A DNA stretch of 7,554 nucleotides. Origin: Cenarchaeum sp. SB0662_bin_33 (lineage in GTDB: Archaea > Thermoproteota > Nitrososphaeria > Nitrososphaerales > Nitrosopumilaceae). The stretch spans positions 1 to 7,554 of the forward strand of contig VXON01000102.1 of assembly GCA_009840065.1 (NCBI GenBank), read 5' to 3'. The position numbers and the translations under genes were made by a program. This document shows positions 5,062 to 7,554 of this stretch, one piece after another (the stretch's first letter is position 1; each line of letters begins with the position of its first letter). The notes under the pieces were generated by a model. It saw only the letters and a list, made by a program, of their open reading frames with translations, had not been told where the DNA came from and did no database searches.

Positions 5062-6266
5062 AGCCGACATATGATGATATAATCAAGGCAGCGGAGAGCA
5101 GGGGGGATGATGTTCGAGTTACTCCTCTAGTATACTCGGCCACCTTTAGTAGAATGAGTGGTTCGCAGGTATACCTAAAATCGGAATTTCAACAAAAGAC
5201 CGGCTCCTTTAAGATAAGAGGTGCCCAATACAAGATACAGACACTCACAAAAGATGAAAAGGCCAAAGGTGTGGTGGCAGCCTCTGCAGGAAATCATGCC
5301 CAGGGTGTTGCTTATGCATCTCAAAAGGCAGGAATACACTGCACCATTGTAATGCCAAAGACTGCATCACCTGCAAAGATATCTGCCACCCGGGAGTATG
5401 GTGCCAATGTAATACTGTGTGGGTCCAACTATGAGGAGGCTAGCAGACGCGCACAGGAGATAGCAGACGGTACAGGCGCCACAACCATACATGCATTTGA
5501 TGATCCCCATATAATAGCCGGTCAAGGTGTCATTGGGCTTGAGATAATGGCTGAGATGCCGGATGTTGATGAGGTGTATGTCCCAATAGGTGGTGGAGGC
5601 CTGGCTGCAGGTGTATTGCTGGCAATAAAACAAGAGAGCCCCAAGACACGCATAGTGGGGGTACAGACATCCTTGTTTCCTGCAATGCACAAATCCCTAG
5701 CAAAAGGAATAGTGACGAAGGTGGGAAAGCGTGCCTCTATTGCCGATGGTATGGCGGTACGCGTGCCAGGCAGTATACCATTTTCAATAATCCGGGAGAT
5801 GATTGATGACATCGTACTGGTTGACGACACGGATCTAGTAAAAGCCATGTTTCTATTGTTAGAACGCTCAAAACTACTGGTGGAGCCGGCCGGCGCGGCT
5901 GCACTGGCATACGTAATAAAAAAATGTCCAGCTCCAAATAAAAAGATCGTATGCATAATGGGAGGGGGTAATGTCGACATGTATCTATTGGGTCAGATTG
6001 TGGATAGGGGACTGGCTACCATGGGCAGGCTGCTTAAGGTGTCCATGATACTGCCGGACAGACCTGGTATATTCAAGGATATAATGGATGAGATAGCTGC
6101 CGCCAACGCCAATCTAGTTGAAATGGTACACGACAGGCTCAGCTCGGCAATCGATGTGGGTACGGTGTCGGTGACGGTTAGCCTAGAGACGGAGGGTAGA
6201 TCAAGTACGGAGGCGTTAATCCAGGCACTTCGGACAAAAAACATAAAGTTTCACATACTGACATGA
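5058..6266 (+). CDS. ilvA: Threonine ammonia-lyase (threonine dehydratase), ACT-domain type
   Basis: The 402-residue cytoplasmic enzyme uses pyridoxal phosphate to convert threonine into 2-oxobutanoate and ammonia, the first step towards isoleucine. The fold-type II PLP domain covers about residues 10-315. Lys52 in GSFKIRGA (49-56) should bind the cofactor. SAGNHAQG (76-83) binds substrate, GGGGLAAG (178-185) binds the cofactor phosphate, and EPAGA (276-280) and MGGGNVD (301-307) follow. A single ACT domain at about 325-402 (LPDRPGIFKDIMDEI, 332-346) matches the short YgeX/TdcB-like form found in many archaea. It suggests allosteric control by an amino acid. The ATG fits the family N-terminus; the ribosome-binding site is weak (GGCGGTG, 5041-5047), and a micro-ORF overlaps the start. 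Some family members act on serine, so catabolic use is possible. Confidence 0.93.
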   Translation: MKPTYDDIIKAAESRGDDVRVTPLVYSATFSRMSGSQVYLKSEFQQKTGSFKIRGAQYKIQTLTKDEKAKGVVAASAGNHAQGVAYASQKAGIHCTIVMPKTASPAKISATREYGANVILCGSNYEEASRRAQEIADGTGATTIHAFDDPHIIAGQGVIGLEIMAEMPDVDEVYVPIGGGGLAAGVLLAIKQESPKTRIVGVQTSLFPAMHKSLAKGIVTKVGKRASIADGMAVRVPGSIPFSIIREMIDDIVLVDDTDLVKAMFLLLERSKLLVEPAGAAALAYVIKKCPAPNKKIVCIMGGGNVDMYLLGQIVDRGLATMGRLLKVSMILPDRPGIFKDIMDEIAAANANLVEMVHDRLSSAIDVGTVSVTVSLETEGRSSTEALIQALRTKNIKFHILT

Positions 6267-6273
6267 CGAGATA

Positions 6274-6897
6274 ATGTTTATACAAAATCATTCCGCAGAG
6301 GGGCCGGGTCTGCTCAAGCAGATGTTTGAGGATGATGGTCTGGATCATAGAATAATAAAGCCGCATGATCCCATTCCGGATACCATACATGACATACTGG
6401 TAATATTGGGCGGACCGCAGAGTGTCAATGATGATTATAAACGACTTCGGGATCAGGAGAGGTTGATACGATACTGCCACAAGAAGGAGGTTCCTGTACT
6501 GGGCATATGCCTAGGATCTCAACTGTCGGCGCGGGCACTAGGCGGTCGTGTATACCGAGGTGCGCAGTTGGAGATGGGTTTTTACAACGATGTCATACCC
6601 GACACCAACTCGGCACTGTTTCATAATGCAGACTTACCATACTGGGTGTTTCACTGGCATCATGATACGTTTGATATTCCTCCCGGAGGCATACGACTGG
6701 CCGGGTCTTTGGAGTATGAAAACCAGGCATTTATTTGTGGTAGCGTGCTGGGTATACAGTTTCACTTGGAGGCCGATTACGGCATGATAAGTAAATGGAT
6801 GGGAAGCCCGGAGGGTATTAACACTGATAATATCCGGCATACGAAAAAAAATCTGACAGCACTTTATAAAAATTACAAGAAAATGTTTAAAATATAA
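6274..6897 (+). CDS. Stand-alone class I glutamine amidotransferase
   Basis: The 207-residue product is a GATase1 domain of the GMP-synthase-like type with no fused synthase. The oxyanion strand has LGGPQSVND (45-53). The nucleophile elbow GICLGSQ (77-83) gives Cys79. FHWHHDTF (126-133) follows, and QFHLEAD (162-168) provides His164 and Glu166. The triad is therefore complete, and glutamine hydrolysis to glutamate and ammonia is expected. The acceptor of the ammonia is not shown. Stand-alone relatives include GuaA glutaminase subunits and YfeJ- or gamma-glutamyl-peptide-hydrolase-like proteins. The gene starts seven bases after the threonine ammonia-lyase stop with no promoter between them, so they should share a transcript. 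The basic C-terminus (KKNLTALYKNYKKMFK) is unusual and could bind a partner or nucleic acid. Confidence 0.88.
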   Translation: MFIQNHSAEGPGLLKQMFEDDGLDHRIIKPHDPIPDTIHDILVILGGPQSVNDDYKRLRDQERLIRYCHKKEVPVLGICLGSQLSARALGGRVYRGAQLEMGFYNDVIPDTNSALFHNADLPYWVFHWHHDTFDIPPGGIRLAGSLEYENQAFICGSVLGIQFHLEADYGMISKWMGSPEGINTDNIRHTKKNLTALYKNYKKMFKI

Positions 6898-7291
6898 TCT
6901 CCATCTATTACATCTGAAAAATTATACACAAAGCAGTCATAAGTAAAATATAAAATGATCGTCTGATGGCTCCCTGCATACAAGTTCAATCCTTGTGCCA
7001 TAACGATTAGGGGGGTTCGAAAGCGACAAGTATAATGACAAGAATATCAGCTTAATATTTTTGAAATGTTGCTTTACATGACCGGAATTATGATGTGTGG
7101 CATTGTGGTAACTGTGATGATTTTTTCTAATGACTTTTCTATACTGTATCATAAAGAACCTGTGATTGGTACTGGCATCGTATGAACCAAGCTTTTTTCA
7201 CAATATAATCAACCAAAATTGAACTCGTAAATGTGGTTAATGATACGTGCGCAGAATACCCAATTGTGTAAGACTTCCTATTGTAATATTC
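6898..7291. other. AT-rich non-coding stretch between operon and transposase
   Basis: No convincing gene is seen. The base composition is visibly richer in A and T than in the operon to its left. It contains a TATA-like stretch (6943-6955), the T-arm hairpin (6956-7009), and T runs at 7120-7125 and 7193-7198 that could end rightward transcription. A minus-strand open frame (6937-7152) is rejected. One end of the insertion sequence may lie here, but no terminal repeat can be identified without the other end. Confidence 0.45.
6956..7009 (+). other. Long imperfect hairpin containing a canonical tRNA T-arm
   Basis: ACAAG-TTCAATC-CTTGT (6980-6996) is a perfect five-base-pair T-arm with G53-C61, T54, T55, C56, A57 and A58. 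Just as in a tRNA, a seven-base strand follows at once, GCCATAA (6997-7003). It pairs at six of seven positions with TGATGGC (6964-6970). The stem then continues outward with ATCG (6958-6961) and CGAT (7004-7007). No D-arm or anticodon arm fits between, so this is not a normal tRNA gene. It may be a tRNA remnant, an attachment site or a structured RNA. Confidence 0.45.
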
Positions 7292-7554
7292 CTAATTATC
7301 GGAGGCCGGAGCCGGACCGATAACCCTGCACAATTCATCCCAGACGTTGAGTTTGCGTAGTTTCCATGTTTCAACACAACTGAGCATTATGCAAAAGTTT
7401 TCTGCTCCTCTGTCACTCTTTAACTGGATACGGCTGTTCCTATGGCCTATCATCTTGCGTATGGACTGCTCGCATAGGTTTGTGGTAGAGTGGACATGTG
7501 AGTACATAACAAATGTAAACATCTCGGATGCCGCGTTTTCTAGTGTGGTGCCGA
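7292..7554 (-). CDS. IS66-type transposase, C-terminal part (continues past the window)
   Basis: The visible 87 or so residues run to a TAG stop at 7292-7294, and the frame stays open to the right edge, so the start is missing. The pattern STTNLCEQSIRKM, then GHRNSRIQLKSDRGAENF, then a segment ending VETWKLRKLNVWDELCRVI, matches the end of IS66-family DDE transposases (T-NN-x-E-x-x-IR, then S-x-x-G, then a final Leu-rich helix). It should include the final catalytic Glu, here Glu in NLCEQ. IS66 transposases move DNA by cut-and-paste. It is convergent with the operon on its left. Whether the full element is intact cannot be judged, and the short C-terminus (VIGPAPASDN) looks natural rather than broken. 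Confidence 0.75.
   Translation of the reverse strand, partial: GTTLENAASEMFTFVMYSHVHSTTNLCEQSIRKMIGHRNSRIQLKSDRGAENFCIMLSCVETWKLRKLNVWDELCRVIGPAPASDN

Noticed and set aside
6930..7010. Complete tRNA gene around the T-arm
   Set aside because: No D-arm, anticodon stem or fully matching 5' acceptor strand could be fitted; CTGATGG resembles an anticodon loop, but its flanks do not pair.
7011..7027. GGTTCGAAA, a possible second tRNA T-loop
   Set aside because: The flanking bases (GGGGG and GCGAC) do not pair, so no T-arm forms.
6937..7152. Minus-strand open frame of 71 codons
   Set aside because: His/Asn-rich, low-complexity product with no family resemblance; it overlaps the T-arm hairpin and has no promoter signal.

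Overview
The window looks archaeal, most probably Nitrososphaerota (Thaumarchaeota, the ammonia-oxidising archaea). It carries a transcription factor B gene. Several start codons sit about 26 bases from a TATA-like box, which implies leaderless transcripts. It also has a class III polyhydroxyalkanoate (PHA) synthase set with an AbrB-type protein and a phasin. Haloarchaea share such PHA genes, but the proteins here are not strongly acidic and the base composition is near balanced, so a haloarchaeon is unlikely. The lineage is an inference from gene content, not from a marker such as rRNA.

Layout. Bases 1-179 are a promoter region. Bases 180-494 (+) encode a small one-helix membrane protein with four cysteines. 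It converges on an LpxA-like acyltransferase (491-1129, -), and the two stop codons overlap. That gene is divergent from a helical/AbrB fusion gene (1182-1622, +); a single TATA box lies exactly midway between the two start codons. The fusion gene overlaps a phasin-like gene (1619-2041, +) by ATGA. The phasin gene converges on phaC (2038-3093, -), again with overlapping stop codons, and phaC lies downstream of phaE (3083-3643, -). A TFB gene (3686-4612, -) follows. Bases 4613-5057 hold no long gene but contain the TFB promoters, several inverted repeats and a micro-ORF joined to the next gene. A threonine ammonia-lyase (5058-6266, +) and an orphan class I glutamine amidotransferase (6274-6897, +) form a likely operon. 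Bases 6898-7291 are AT-rich and non-coding, with a long hairpin that contains a canonical tRNA T-arm. The right edge (7292-7554, -) is the C-terminal end of an IS66-type transposase.

How it works together. Bases 1130-3643 form a PHA storage locus. PhaC and PhaE polymerise (R)-3-hydroxyacyl-CoA, the phasin should coat the granule, and the AbrB fusion is a candidate granule-sensing autorepressor. The LpxA-like enzyme shares the promoter of the AbrB/phasin pair. LpxA enzymes also use (R)-3-hydroxyacyl thioesters, so it may draw on the same precursor pool, although archaea make no lipid A. The ilvA-type gene supplies 2-oxobutanoate for isoleucine; its long structured leader may be regulatory.

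The points most worth checking are the symmetric two-way promoter and its LpxA-like gene, the structured leader with a micro-ORF before the threonine ammonia-lyase, and the T-arm hairpin at 6956-7009.
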